DNA of 64,000 bases from Sapria himalayana (GCA_029783825.1 JAREIK010016280.1:1-64000), one strand, 5' to 3'; shown: positions 25,543 through 38,766, counted from the stretch's first letter. Translations and numbers: made by a program. Notes: generated by a model from the sequence alone, not told the origin.

Positions 25543-26285
25543 CTACAAAATATCAAAAAATATGCATGCATCAGTGTGCATGTGTGATGAGGTCCATCTC
25601 ATAGTCTAATTATCTACGCGTACAACCAAGCTAGAATACAAGTAAAATTACAAAATTCTATAAAGATGGGTCTTTTGCTCCCGGGAGTGTAGCATCGCCT
25701 AATGTGTATTTACAAAATGCATTAGTGGGCCCCACTTAGAGATACTCATGGGTCTAGTTGCCCTCATTGCATGCTACATAGAGAACAGACAAGATTGTGT
25801 GTGTGAGTATGTCATGATCCGTCTCTGCAAGTTCATGGTGCATACAAAGTCAAAAATACAAATAAGACTACAAACATAAACTACAAGTTTGAATCTTTCA
25901 CTCCCGTGTGGCTGGTCTGGACTCCATTGTTTACTGGCCCTGCTTGGTGATGCTTCGGATATTTCCGGCTCTCCAATTAATCTTGGATTACCCGCTACTC
26001 ATGTTGGGTGATGGTTGGGTGACCCTCTATGCTGCCTGATAGGGCTGGTTGGACCCACTCCAAGCTACTCCTGGGTTTACTCCCGACCACTTTGTTCTAC
26101 TCACCAGTTGTCTGTATGTTATCATCCCGGCTTGCTAGCGGGGCCATCTACATACTGGTGGCCCATACTTCTGGTTGCTTCCAGGACTTGTGGCCCCCTC
26201 TAAATGCTACACCAAAATGGACAAGATATGTGCCACGTGTGTATTGTGGTACATTGCTATGTGTGTGGTGCAGCAGTATCAGGGT

Positions 26286-29257
26286 TTAGAAGTTTAGTAA
26301 TTTAAGTATTTTGGTATTTTTCGTGGTTTATAGGTTTTATTTAATAATTAAATAACAAAAAAATTATTTGTATGATTTTTTTCTCATTTTCAAGGATATA
26401 ATCATTGAAAATATTATAATTTTATTTTTTTTTTAAAATGTTAATACATATTTACTTATAATAATCATAAAAATAAATATCATGAAAATTCAATATAAAT
26501 AATTTTATGATTGATATTATAATACTAATCATAAAATAGATTAATAAACTATTATTAATAAGATAGATATTAATTAAATATATTTGCAAACCTAAAACAA
26601 TTCAAAATGAAAGTAAAATATATTACTGAATAATTATTTTTTATTTTTAAAATTTTGATTCTTTTTTATAAGCTTATAAATTTTTTTGATGAAGATAAAT
26701 TATTTAAATTATATTTGTCTCAATCATATTTTATTTTGCAATTAATATTTTTATAAAATAAAATAATAAATAATTAAAATGAATATTGATATTATAATGA
26801 ATACAAATAAAAATGAGATATATGATTAATTATTAGGGTATACCGGTTTAATGGTTTAAGTATTTATGAGTTTAGGAGTTTAGTGATTTAATTGTTTAGG
26901 CATTTAGTAGGTTATATGTTTTATTTAAATAATTAATAACAAAAAAATTATTTTTCAAATTTTATATCAATTTTGAAGGTTATAACCTTGATAAATATAA
27001 TAATTTTTAAATTTTTTTCAAATGTGAATACAATATTTAGTTATAATAAACTTAATAATTATATATATTGTAAATTAAAAAGTAACAATTTTATTGATAA
27101 ATATTAATAAACTAAATATTAATATAAATATAATAATGATCAAAAAATAAATTAATAAACTATTATATATTGATAGATATTTATATATTATTTATAAATA
27201 CAAAACCTTTAAAGATGGTTTAATGGCTTAAGTATTTATGGGTTTTGGGGTTTTGGGGTTTTGGGTTTAGGAGTTTAATGATTAAGCATTTAGGCATTTA
27301 GTTGTTTATAGGTTTTATATATACAATAGAATAACAAAAAATTTATTTTTGTGATTTTATCTCATTTTCAAAGATGATAACCTTTAAAAATATAATAATA
27401 TTTAAATTATTTTCAAATGTAAATAAAATATTTAGTTATAATAATCTTTATAATTATATATCATGTAAATTCAATATAAATAATTTTATTGATAAATATT
27501 CTAATAATAATCAAAAAATAAATTAATAATCTTTTATTAATAAGATAGATATCAATTAAAATATAATTATAAAACCTAAAATGATTCAGAAGCAAAGCAA
27601 AATATATTACTATATAATAATTTTTTGTTTTAATTTTTTTTTTTCTTTTAAAAAGTTTATCTATAATTTTTTGATGAAAAATAATTTATATAAATTATTT
27701 TGTCTAGCTCAATTTATTCTGTAATTAAAATTTATATATAAATAATCAAATAAATAATTAAAATGAATATTTAAAATTATAATGAAAAAAAATGAGATTT
27801 ATTATTTATTATTTATTATTTAGGGATACTATTTTAATTTAAATTAGATCTATCTCACTAAAAATTTATTTTGTAATTAATATTTCTATAAATTAAACTG
27901 ATAAATAATTAAAATAAAAATTTAAAATTATACTGAATAAAAATTAAAATGAGATTGATGATTTATTATTAATCTATACCAGTTTAATTGAATAAGTATT
28001 TAGAGGTTTTATCATTTAAGAGTTTAGTAATTTATGTTTTTAGGCTTTTAGTGGTTTATAGGTTTAATTTAAAAAATAAAATAACAAAAAAAATTTCTAT
28101 AATTTCTTATCATTTTCATAGGTTATAACCTTTGAAAATATAATAATATTTAGAATTTATTGAAATGTGAATATAATATTTAGTTATAATAATATTAATA
28201 ATTTTAAATCATATAAATTCAATATAAACAATCTTATTGATAAATAATATAATAATGATCAATAATTAAATTAATAAACTTTTAATAAAAAGATAGATAT
28301 TAATTAAAAATTATTTACAAAACCAAATTCATTCAAAATTAATTAAAATATATTACTGGATAATAATTTTAAATTTTTAAATTTTTACTTATTTTATATG
28401 CGTATATATATTATTCCATTATAAATAAATTTTTTAAATTATATTTGTCACACTCATAATTTATTTTGTAATAAATATTTCTATAAAATTAAACTAATAA
28501 ATAATTAAAATGAATAATTATTTTGTAATAAATATTTTGTAATAAATTTTTACTGTATTTAGGCATTATGGGTTCAACAAGTTTACTTATTTAACTGTGT
28601 ATGTATTTAGTAGTTTATAGGTTTTATTTAAAAAATAAAAAAACAAAAAATTTATTTTTATATTTTTTTGATATTTTCAAAGCTTATAACCGTAGAAAAT
28701 ATAATAATATTTAAATTTTTTTCAAAAGTGAATTCAATATTTAGTTATAATAATCATTATATTTATATATCCTATAAATTCAATATAAACAATTTTATTG
28801 GTAAATATTCTAATAATGATCAAAAAATAAATTAATAATATATTATTAATAAGATAGATATCAATTATAATATAATTACAAAACCTAAAATGATTCAGAA
28901 GCAAAGCAAAATATATTATTATATAATAATTTTTTGTTTTGATATTTTTTCTTCTTTTAAAAAGTTTATCTATAATTTTTGATGAAAATAATTTATATAA
29001 ATTATATTTGTGTAACTAATAATTTATTTTGAAATTAATATTTATATAAAAATAACAAATAAATAATAAAATGTGAATATTTAAAATTAAAATTAAAAAA
29101 GTGAGATTTGTTCTTTATTATTTAGGATATACCGGTTTAATTAAAATTAGATCTGTCTCACTAATAATTTATGTTGTAATTAATATTTATATAAAAATAA
29201 ACTGATAAATAATTAAAATAAAAATTAAAATTATATTGAATAATTAAAATAATTTAT
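26286..29257 (+). repeat. Satellite array, right arm, between blocks C and D
   Basis: Rightward monomers in the order i (26,285), j (26,840), short k (27,210), a with internal duplication (27,830), b (28,550), then a partial monomer running into block D. The order i-j-k-a-b is repeated after block D, so block plus following monomers form a tandem superunit of about 5.4 kb (C start to D start, 5,446 bp). A short TTATTTA run lies at about 27,799-27,823. No gene. Confidence 0.83.
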
Positions 29258-29931
29258 TTGTTCATCTCTCAACTGTAGAATGATTGCTAAAGCTATAACC
29301 AAAATAATAGGAGCTTTTACTTTATATCTATTATGTCTCATCATATTTGATGTTGAATCACTGGGCTATCAAAGGTAATTTGACTCATGCATGCTAACAG
29401 TCTAAACCAAAGTAATACCCCTATGTGTTGAAATAGCTAGTTGTTGAGGATGCTATTTATATTGATTATTGTAATTTCTTCTAAAATATCTCTCATGCAC
29501 ACACTCAAAGCAATTTTTTTAAAACATAGTTCACCTCTAAAAAAATAACCACCTTGTAGTCTATTAGAACAAACTAGCCCCTGGGCAGTTTGAGCAGGGC
29601 AAGAAGTATGAGCTCTCTTTAATCAAGAATCAAAAAATTTATTTTATTGGCATGTCTAAGCCATTTTTATATCCTCATGAATATGAAAAGTATCATTTCT
29701 TTATTTTTATATAAATGAGTTATGGTATACAAGCTCACAATACCCAAAAAGGTGTAAATGAATCATATTCAAATGTATAAAAGGTTTTAATTATTGCTCA
29801 AAATATTAGTCATGCATATTGACACTTGAGGTCACTAATCAAAGGAAAAAGCCATAATGATATTTCCAATCCCACGAATTATAGCTTTAGAAAGTTATAA
29901 TGAGTAGTACTCGAGCTTTAACTATTTCTAG

Positions 29932-30258
29932 GGTCATGACTTTTGCTATTGAGGAAAATCCAAAGTTACAATCATTCCTAGTGCAATGACTTTGCAATAT
30001 AAAGATAAAATGCACAAGCTATGGTCATATCCAATACTGTGACCCAGTATTATAGTGATTAAACATGTATTCATGATCATTCTTAGTGCCATAACAATAT
30101 GTTCAACAGAGAGACACAAGTTATGGCATATTCTCATCGATATGATTTTGTGTTCTATAGACAAAATATACAATCATGACCATTGCTAATGCTACAATAT
30201 TCTAAATCAAGAAAGAGACTGAATCCATAACTCACCCCTTGAGTCATGACTTTGTGTT
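29932..30258 (-). repeat. 103-bp degenerate tandem repeats, block D
   Basis: Counterpart of 9,786-10,160 and 24,491-24,820, with the same phase and words (ATTCCTAGTGCAATGACTTTG and TCATTCTTAGTGCCATAAC). A 75-codon minus-strand frame spans it (29,946-30,173). It resembles the frame in B because the DNA is duplicated, and it shows nothing recognisable. Confidence 0.6.
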
Positions 30259-30355
30259 AGATATACAAAAAGATAAATCTGTGACATTCCTAAAAGTTGT
30301 GAATTTCAAGTTAAATTTAACAAATATTCATTTGATTATAAAAGTGAAAAACATG

Positions 30356-30433
30356 AGATTTAGGATTTAGGGTTTATGGATTAGGGTTATAGTTTATGGT
30401 TTAATGTTTAGGATTTAAAGTTTCGGGTTTATG
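30356..30433 (+). repeat. Degenerate telomere-like heptamer tract, block D
   Basis: The clearest of the three tracts. Consecutive 7-mers read TTTAGGA, TTTAGGG, TTTATGG, ATTAGGG, then TTTATGG, TTTAATG, TTTAGGA, TTTAAAG, TTTCGGG, TTTATGA. It ends in a T-run followed by the TTTATT (AATAAA) signal on the minus strand. Confidence 0.72.
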
Positions 30434-31066
30434 ATTTTTTTTGTTTTTTTTTTGAAAATACACACTTTATTTATCATTTAGGTACACAACTTACAAAATG
30501 CATTAATGGGCCCCACTTAGAGATACTCATGGGTCCAGTTTCCCTCATTGCATGCTACATAGAGAACAGACAAGATTGTGTGTGTGAGTATGTCATGATC
30601 CATCTATACAAGTACATGGTGCATACAAATTCCAAAATACTAATAAGACTACAAACATAAACTACAAGTTTGAATCTTACGCTCCCATGTGGCTGGTCTG
30701 GACTCCATTGCTTACTGGCCCTGCTTGGTGATGCTTCAGATTTTTTCGGCTCTCTTATTAATCATGGATTACCCACTACTCCTGTTGGGCGATGGTTGGG
30801 TGGCACTTTATGCTCCCTGATAGTGCTAGGGGGACCCATTTCTAGCTACTCCTGGCTTTTCTCCTGACTACTTTGCTCGGTCACGTCAGTTGTCTGAATG
30901 TTATCATCCCGGCTAGCTAGTGGGGCACTCTACAAGCTGGTGGCCCATACTTGTGGCTGCTTCTATGACTTGCTAGCCCCTCTAAATGCTACGCCAAAAT
31001 GGACAAGGATATGAGCACGTGTGTACTGTGGTCCCTCGCTATGTGTGTGTGGTGTAGCAGTAACAA

Positions 31067-34000
31067 GTTTTAGGAGTTTAGTAATTTATGTATTTAGATA
31101 TATTGTGGTTTATACTTATTATTTAAAAAATCAAATAACAAAAAATTATTTTTATGATTTTTTCTCATTTTCAAGGTTATAACCACTGAAAATATGATAA
31201 TTTTTTATTTTTTTTCAAATGTTAATAAAATATTTAATTATAATAATCATAAAAATTAAATATCATGTAAATTCAATATAAATAATTTTATTTATCTATA
31301 TTATAATATTGATCATAAAATAAATTAATAAACTATTATTAAAAAGATATATATTAATTAAAATATATTTGCAAAACCTAAAACGATTCAAAATCAAAAA
31401 AAAATATATTACTAAATAATAATTTTTTATTTTTTTATTTTTGATTCTTTTTATAAGCTTATAATTTTTTTTGATGAAGATAAATTATTTAAATTATATT
31501 TGTCTCATTCATAATTTTATTTTGCAATTAATATTTCCATAAAAATAAACTAATAAATAATTATAATGAATACAAATAAAAATGAGATTTATGTTTAATT
31601 ATTTAGGGTATACTGGTTTAATGGTTTAAGTATTTATGAGTTTAGGAGTTTAGTGATTTAAGTGTTTAGGCATTTAGTAGTTTATATGTTTTATTCAAAT
31701 AATGAAATAACAAAAAAAATATTTTTCAAATTTTTTATCAATTTTGAAGGTTATAATCTTTATAAATATAATAATTTTTAAATTCTTTTCAAATGTGAAT
31801 ACAATATTTAGTTATAATAAACTTAATGATTATATATCATGTTAATTAAAAATAAACTATTTTATTGATAGGTATTAATAAACTAAATATAAATATAATA
31901 ATGATAAAAAAATAAATTAATAAACTATTATTTATTGATAGATATTTATATATTATTTATAAATACTTAAACCTTTAAAGATGGTTTAAATGCTTAAGTA
32001 TTAAGGGTTTTGAGGTTTAGGAGTTTAATGATTTAATCAGTTTAGGCATTAAGTAGTTTATAGTTTTTATATAAACAATAAAATAACAAAAAAAATTATT
32101 TTTGTGATTTTATCTAATTTTCAAAGATGCTAACCTTTAAAAATATAATAATTTTTAAATTATTTTCAAATGTAAATATAATATTTAGTTATAATAATCA
32201 TTATATTTATATATCATATAAATTCAATATAAACAATTTTAATTATAAATATTCTAATAATGATCAAAAAATAAATTAAGAATCTATTATTAATAAGATA
32301 GATATCAATTAAAATATAATTACAAAACCTAAAATGATTCAGAAGCAAAGCAAAATATATTACTATATAATAATTTTTTATTTTGAATTTTTTTTATTTT
32401 AAAAAATTTATGTATATTTTTTTGATGAAAAATTATTTATATAAATTATATTTGTCTAACTCATAATTTATTCTGTAATTAATATATTTTAAAAAATAAA
32501 CAAATAAATATTTTAAATGAATATTTTAAATTATAATGAAAAAAATGAGATTTATTATTTATTATTTAGGGATACCAGTTTAATTTAAATTAGATATTTC
32601 TCACTAATAATTTATTTTGTAATTAATATTTCTATAAAAATAAACTGATAAATATTTAAAATAAAAATTTAAAATTATACTGAATAAAATTTAAAATGAG
32701 ATTTATGATTTATTATTAATGTATACCAGTTTAATGGATTAAGTATTAAAGGTTTTTTCATTTAGGATTTTTGCTATTTATCTTCTTAGGCTTTTAGTGG
32801 TTTATACGTTTTATTTAAAAAAATAAAATATCAATAAAATTTTCTATAATTTTTTCTCATTTTCATAGGTTATGACCTTTGAAAATATAATAATATTTAA
32901 AATATTTTGAAATGTGAATACAATACTTAGTTATAAAAATATTAATAATTATATATCATATAAATTCAATATAAACAATTTTATTGATATATATTATAAT
33001 AAAGATCAAAATTAAATTTATAAACTATTGATATTAAGATAGATATTAATTAAAAAATAATTATAAAACCCAACTTGATTCAAAATTATAGTAAAATATA
33101 TTTTGGATAACAATTTTTAATTTTTAAATTTTTACTTCTTTTATAAGCATATATATTTTTTAAATTATATTTGTCGCACTCATAATTTATTTTGTAATAA
33201 ATATTTTATAAAAATAAATAAATAAATAATTAAAATAAATATTTAAAATTATAATAAATAGAATTAAAAATTAGATTTATTAATTATTAAGTAGTATAGA
33301 GCAGTTTAATGGTTTATGTATATTGGCATTACGGGGTTAGGGAGTTTACTGATTTAACTGTGCATGCATTTAGTGGTTTATACGTGTTATTTAAAAAAAA
33401 TATCAAAAAATTTATTTTTTTTATTTTTTGATATTTTAAAAGGTTATAACCTTTGAAAATATAATAATTTTTAAATTTTTTCAAAAGTGAATACAATATT
33501 TAGTTATAATAATCATTATATTTATAAATCATATAAATTCAATATAAATATTTTATTGATAAATATAAATTTTAGGAGTTATTGATTTAAGTATTTAGGC
33601 ATTTAGTGGTTAATAGGATTTATTTAAATAATGAAATGACAAAAAAAATATTTTTGTTATTTTTTAACATTTTCAAAGGTTATAACATTTGAAAATATAA
33701 TAATTTCAACATTTTTTTAAAATGTGAATAAAATATTTAGTAATAATAATCTTTATAATTATATATAATATAAACTAATTATAAATAATTTTATCGATAG
33801 ATATGATATCAATTATCAAAAATAAATTAATAAACTATTATTAATATGATATATATAAATTAAAATATAATTACAAAACCTAAACTGATTCAAAATCAAT
33901 GTGAAATTTATTACTATATAATAATTTTTTGTTTTTAAATTTTTACTTCTTTTTATAAGATTATATTTTTTTTATTAAATATAAATTATTAATATTATAT

Positions 34001-34134
34001 TTGTTTGACTAATTATTTATTTTGTAATTAATATTTATGTAAAAATTAAACTAATAAATATTTTAAATTAATATTTAAAATTATAATGAATACAAATTAA
34101 AATGAGATTTAAGATTTATTATTGTTGTATATGT
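31067..34134 (+). repeat. Satellite array, right arm, outer segment
   Basis: Monomers i (31,070), j (31,610), short k (31,980), a with internal duplication (32,570), b (33,290), then a truncated one (33,560). The i-j-k-a-b order repeats that after block C. It ends at about 34,134, where TGTATATGTAATTT begins the sequence accompanying the LTR-like block. No gene. Confidence 0.83.
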
Positions 34135-34194
34135 AATTTATTTTTTGATAATCTGTTTGTATAAACAAATATTTTTTCTTTTTTAATATTTTAA

Positions 34195-34695
34195 TGTAAG
34201 TGCAGGAAAGGAAATATTAGGTGGCCGGGGATGTAATAGTAGCACAATAACGGAGGTCTCGCTTACTGGACAATGGGTCAAAATTGGAGCAGAACCTGAC
34301 TAGTCTCATGATCCAACCCACTCTGGTTAAATGAACCAAAATAACTTTTAATATAAAATGTTTTATAATTTTATTTTCCGGTGGCTGTTTTTGGACCCGT
34401 GGAATTGTTGATCATCTCACTCCCTTCTATCTGTGTGATTTATCTGAACTATTCTCTGTGCTGCACACTGTAAGATAGTTTTGTTGATTTAATTTGTAAT
34501 GCAAAAGCATTTTCTGGTGGATTTAGCTAGTCGTACTGAGCGAGTAGCGAAGCACATTGTTTTCGGTGTTTATTTCTCATTTTTTGATTCTATCTTGGTT
34601 GGTTGCTGAATTGGGATATATCTATTGCTTGTTTTCTGTTGTTTCTGTGTTTTTGTATCTCAATCTCACTACCGTGGAAGCACAATTGCCCAACA
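34195..34695. repeat. LTR-like 500-bp block, copy 3 (inverted)
   Basis: Reverse complement of 574-1,070, beginning TGTAAGTGCAGGAAAGG and ending CACAATTGCCCAACA, 501 bp. About 60 bp just before it (34,135-34,194) also match the left-arm copies, so the shared unit is longer than the TG...CA interval. The frame at 34,557-34,832 runs from this block into satellite and is not a gene. Confidence 0.42.
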
Positions 34696-37600
34696 ATTAT
34701 ATATGGTATACCGGTTTAATGGATCGATTATTTAGGGGTTTGTCATTTAGGAGTTTAGCAATTTATGTTTTTAGGCATTTAGTGGTATATAGGTTTTATT
34801 TATATAATAAAAATACAAAATTTTTTTTTTGATTTTTTTTTAGATTTTGAAAGGTTATAACCTTTGAAAATAAAATAATTTTTAAAATCTTTTGAAATGT
34901 GAATACCATGTATAATAATATTAATCTTATTAATTATATATCATATAAATTCAATATAAATAATTTAAATGATAGATATTATAATAATGATCAAAAATCA
35001 AATTAATAAACTATTCTTAATAATATAAATATTAATTAAAATATATTTAAATAACAAAAATGAATCAAATTCAAATAAAAATATATTACTAAATAATAAT
35101 TTTTAATTTTTAATTTTTAATTTTTTCCATCTTATTATAAGCTTATATTTTTTATGATTAAAAATAAATTATATAAAGAATATCTATCTCACTCGAAATT
35201 TATTTTGTAATTAATTTTTCTAAAAAAGTAAAATATAAATAATTAAAATGAATATTTAAATTATAATAAATAGAAATAAAAATGAGATTTATTATTTATT
35301 AGGTAGTATACAGCTGTTATAAGATTTATGTATTTAGGGGTTTCGGGTTTTATAATCTACTGATTTAAGTAAGTAAACATTTATTGGTCTAAAGGTTTTA
35401 TTTAAAAAAGATATAACAAAAAATTTATTTTTTATATTCTTTCTCATTTTTTAAGATTATAACCTTTAAAAATATAATAATTTTTAAATTTTTTTCAAAA
35501 GTGAATACAATATTTATTTATAATAATCATAATAATTATATATCATATAAAATCAATATAAACAATGTTATTGATAGATATTCTAATAATTATCAAAAAA
35601 TAAATTAAAAATTTATTATGAATAAGATTGTATTACTTAAAATATAATATCAAAACCTAAAATGATTCAAAAGCAAATCAAATATATCACTAATTAATAA
35701 TTATTTGTTTTTAAATTTTTATGATTTTTATAACCTTATCTATTTTTGATGAAAAATATTTTTAATAAATTATATTTTTAACTCATAATTTATTTTATAA
35801 TTAATAATATATAAAAATAAAAAACTAAACAATCAAAATTAATTTTTTAAATTATAATGAAAACAAATAAAAATTAGATTTATTAAATATTATTTAGGGT
35901 ATCCCGGTTTAAAGATTATCTATATAGGGGTATAGGGATTTTGTAGTTTAGTGATTTAAGTGCTTAGACATTTAGTGGTTTATATGTTTATTTAAACAAT
36001 GAAATAACAAAAAAATATTATTTTTTTTATTTTTTGACATTATTAAATATTATTATCATTGAAAATATATAATTTTAAATTTTTTTAAAAATGTGAATAC
36101 AATATTTAGTAATAATAATCATTATTATATTATATAATATAAACTAAATATAAAAAATTTTATAGATAGATATGATATCAATTATCAAAAAATAAATTAA
36201 TATACTATTATTAATATGATAGATATATATTAAAATATAATTAAAAACCTAAAATGATTCAAAAACAATATAAAATTTATTATTAAATAATAATTTTTGT
36301 TTTTTAGTTTCTACTTCTTTTTATAAGCTTATATATTTTTTTGATGAAAAATAAATTATTTAAATTATATTTGTATCACTCATAATTTATTTGTAATTAA
36401 TATTTCAATATATTATTTAAATTATATTTAAGGTTTACGAGTTTAAAGGTTTAAGTATTTAGGGGTTTCGGGGTTTAGGAGTTTAGAGATTTATGTGTTT
36501 AGGCATTTTATGGTTTATAAGTTTTATTTAAACAATGATATAACAAAAAATTTATATTTGTTATTTTTTATCATTTTTTAAGGTTATAACCTTTGAAAAT
36601 ATAACAATTTTTAAATTTTGTTTATATGTGAATACAATATTTAGTTATGATAATCTTAATAATTATATATCATGTAAATTCAATATAAACAATTATATTG
36701 ATAGATATTATATTAATGATCAGAAAATAAATTAATAAACTATTATTAATAAGAAAAATTTTATTTAAAATATATTTGCAAAATGTAAATTTATTAAAAA
36801 TCAAAATAAAATATATTACTTAATAATAATTTATCTGATGTTTTGCTTCTTTTAATAAGTTTATATTTTTTTTATTAAAAGTAAATTATTTAAATTATAT
36901 TTGTCTTCCTCATTATTTATTTTTAATTTATAATTCTATAAAAATAAACTAATAAATAATTAAAATGAATAATTAAAACTATAATGAATACAAATAAAAT
37001 ACAGATTTATTATTTATTGTTCAGGATATACTAGTTTAATGGTTTAAGTATTTAGGTGTTTTGGGGTTTAGTGATTTAATTGTTTAGGCCTTTAGTGATT
37101 TATAGTTTTTATTTAAAGAGTGAAAAAAAAAAATTTAATTTTTTGATTTTTTATAATTTTTGAGGGTTATTACCTTTGAAATTATAATAATTTTTAATTT
37201 TATTTAAATGTGAATATAATATTCAGTAATAATAATCTTAATAATTATATATAATGTAAACTCAATATAAATAATTTTATTAATAGATTTTATAATAATG
37301 ATCAATAAAAAATTAATAAACTATTATTAATAAGAATTATATAAATTAAAATATAATTGCAAAACAAAAATGATACAAAAAAATAAAATATATTACTAAA
37401 TAATAAATTTTTGTTATTAAAATTTGCTTCTTTTTATAAGTATATATTTTTTTCTTAATGAAAAATAAATTATCTAAATTAGATCTATCACACTAATAAT
37501 TTATTTCGTAATTAATATTTCTATAAAAATAAACTGATATATAATTAAAATAAAAATTTAAAAATATAGTTAATAAAAATTAAATTGAGATTTATGATTT

Positions 37601-38330
37601 TTATTAATGTACACCAAGTTTAATAGTTTAAGTATTTAGAGGTTTTGTTGTTTAGGAGTTTAGGAATTTATGTTTTTATGCATTTAGTGGTTTATAGGTT
37701 ATATTTAATCAATAAAATAACAAAAAAAATTTTCGCATTTTCATAGATTGTAACCTTTTAAAATATAATAATATTTAATTTTTTTTGAAATGTGAATACA
37801 ATATTTAGTTATAATAATATTAGTAATTATATATGATATAAATTCAATATAAATAATTTTATTGATAGATATTATAATAATGATCAAATTTAAATTAATA
37901 AACTATTAATAAAAAGATTGAAATTAATTTAAAAATATTTACAAAACCCAAATTGATTCAAAATAAAGTAAAATATATTACTTGATAATAATTTTAATTT
38001 TTAAATTTTTACTTATTTTATATGCATATATTTTTTTTGATTAAAAATAAATTAATTAAAATCTATATGTCGCTCTCATAATTTAATTTGTAATAAATAT
38101 TTTAATAAAAATAAACAAATAAATAATTAAAATTAATATATAAAATTATAATAAATAGAAATAAAAATTAGATTTAATAATTATTAAGTAGAATATAGCG
38201 GTTTAATGGTTTATGTATTTAGGCAATATGATGTTTAAAAGTGTACTGATTTAACAGTGTATGCATTTAGTGGATTATAGGTTTTATTAAAAAAATAAAA
38301 TTATAAAAAATTTATTTTTATTATTTTTTT

Positions 38331-38362
38331 ATATTTTCAAAGGTTATAACCTTTGAAAATAT
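38331..38362. repeat. Representative perfect 32-bp palindrome of the satellite
   Basis: The core CAAAGGTTATAACCTTTG is flanked symmetrically by ATATTTT and AAAATAT. Other perfect 32-bp copies are at 45,779-45,810, 50,823-50,854, 52,164-52,195 and 55,608-55,639. Slightly shorter or imperfect ones occur in most monomers of both arms (for example near 6,040, 17,196, 19,671, 22,530, 40,735, 44,455, 54,473, 56,358 and 62,100). It is far better kept than the AT-rich sequence round it, which often differs between monomers. It could form a cruciform or be a dyad protein-binding site; neither can be shown here. Confidence 0.85.
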
Positions 38363-38766
38363 AATAATTTTACAAATTTTTTTAAATGTGAATACAATAT
38401 TTAGTTATAATAATCATTATATTTATATATCATATAAATTCAATATAAAAAATTTTATTGATAAATATTCTAATAATGATCAAAAAATAAATTAATAACC
38501 TATTATTAATAAGATAGATATCAATTAAAATATAATTACAAAACCTAAAATGATTTAGAAGAAAAGCAAATATATTAGTATATAATAATTTTTTGTTTTG
38601 AAATTTTTTTTACTTTTAAAAAGTTTATCAATAATTTTTTGATGAAAAATAATTTATATAAATTATATTTGTCTAACTCAATTTATTTTGTAATTAATAT
38701 TTATATATAAATAAACTAATAAATAATTAAAATGAATATTTAAAATTATAATGAAAAAAAAACAAG

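Larger units (their letters stand above)
23812..26285. repeat. Composite block C (fullest copy)
   Basis: Reverse-complement counterpart of B and the longest copy, about 2,474 bp. From its inner end it holds: about 190 bp missing from B (from CCTCTCTCAATTCTAG); the region of the 103-bp repeats (24,491-24,820); telomere-like heptamers (24,915-24,993); a T-run; UTR-like sequence; the exon-like segments on the minus strand; and the GC-richer outer part ending GTGTGGTGCAGCAGTATC. No terminal repeats were found. The overlapping open frames at 26,015-26,289 are not called as genes. Confidence 0.85.
29258..31066. repeat. Composite block D (internally deleted)
   Basis: Same block as C, with the inner end (TTCATCTCTCAACTGTAG), the 103-bp repeats and the telomere-like tract present. 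At about 30,490 it jumps from CACAACTTACAAAATGC directly to the outer part. This deletes the counterpart of C 25,060-25,712, which holds the exon-like segments. The outer part ends GGTGTAGCAGTAAC. A, its mirror partner, keeps part of what D lost and lost what D kept. Confidence 0.83.
18143..35270 (+). repeat. Right arm of the large imperfect inverted duplication
   Basis: This is a mirror image of 1-17,967. The clearest single-copy anchors are the LTR-like block (34,195-34,695 against 574-1,070), block C (23,812-26,285 against B 8,326-10,610), block D (29,258-31,066 against A 5,263-5,910), and the class e monomer with its unusual ...GGTTTTGGGGTTAATGAG... and AACCCAAAATAATTC words (about 21,165-21,545 against about 14,090-14,460). 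By eye the arms are similar but clearly diverged, with many small indels. The duplication is therefore not recent. It could equally be described as two head-to-head blocks of one higher-order repeat. Confidence 0.87.

Noticed and set aside
26015..26289. Two overlapping frames of 62 and 86 codons in block C as real genes
   Set aside because: The counterparts in A, B and D begin elsewhere, carry indels or stops, and show no known motif. At most part of a captured exon, reported as a weak finding only.
29946..30173. Conserved frame shared by blocks B and D as a small protein
   Set aside because: It lies on the 103-bp repeats and reflects DNA duplication. Block C appears to break it, and nothing in it is recognisable.
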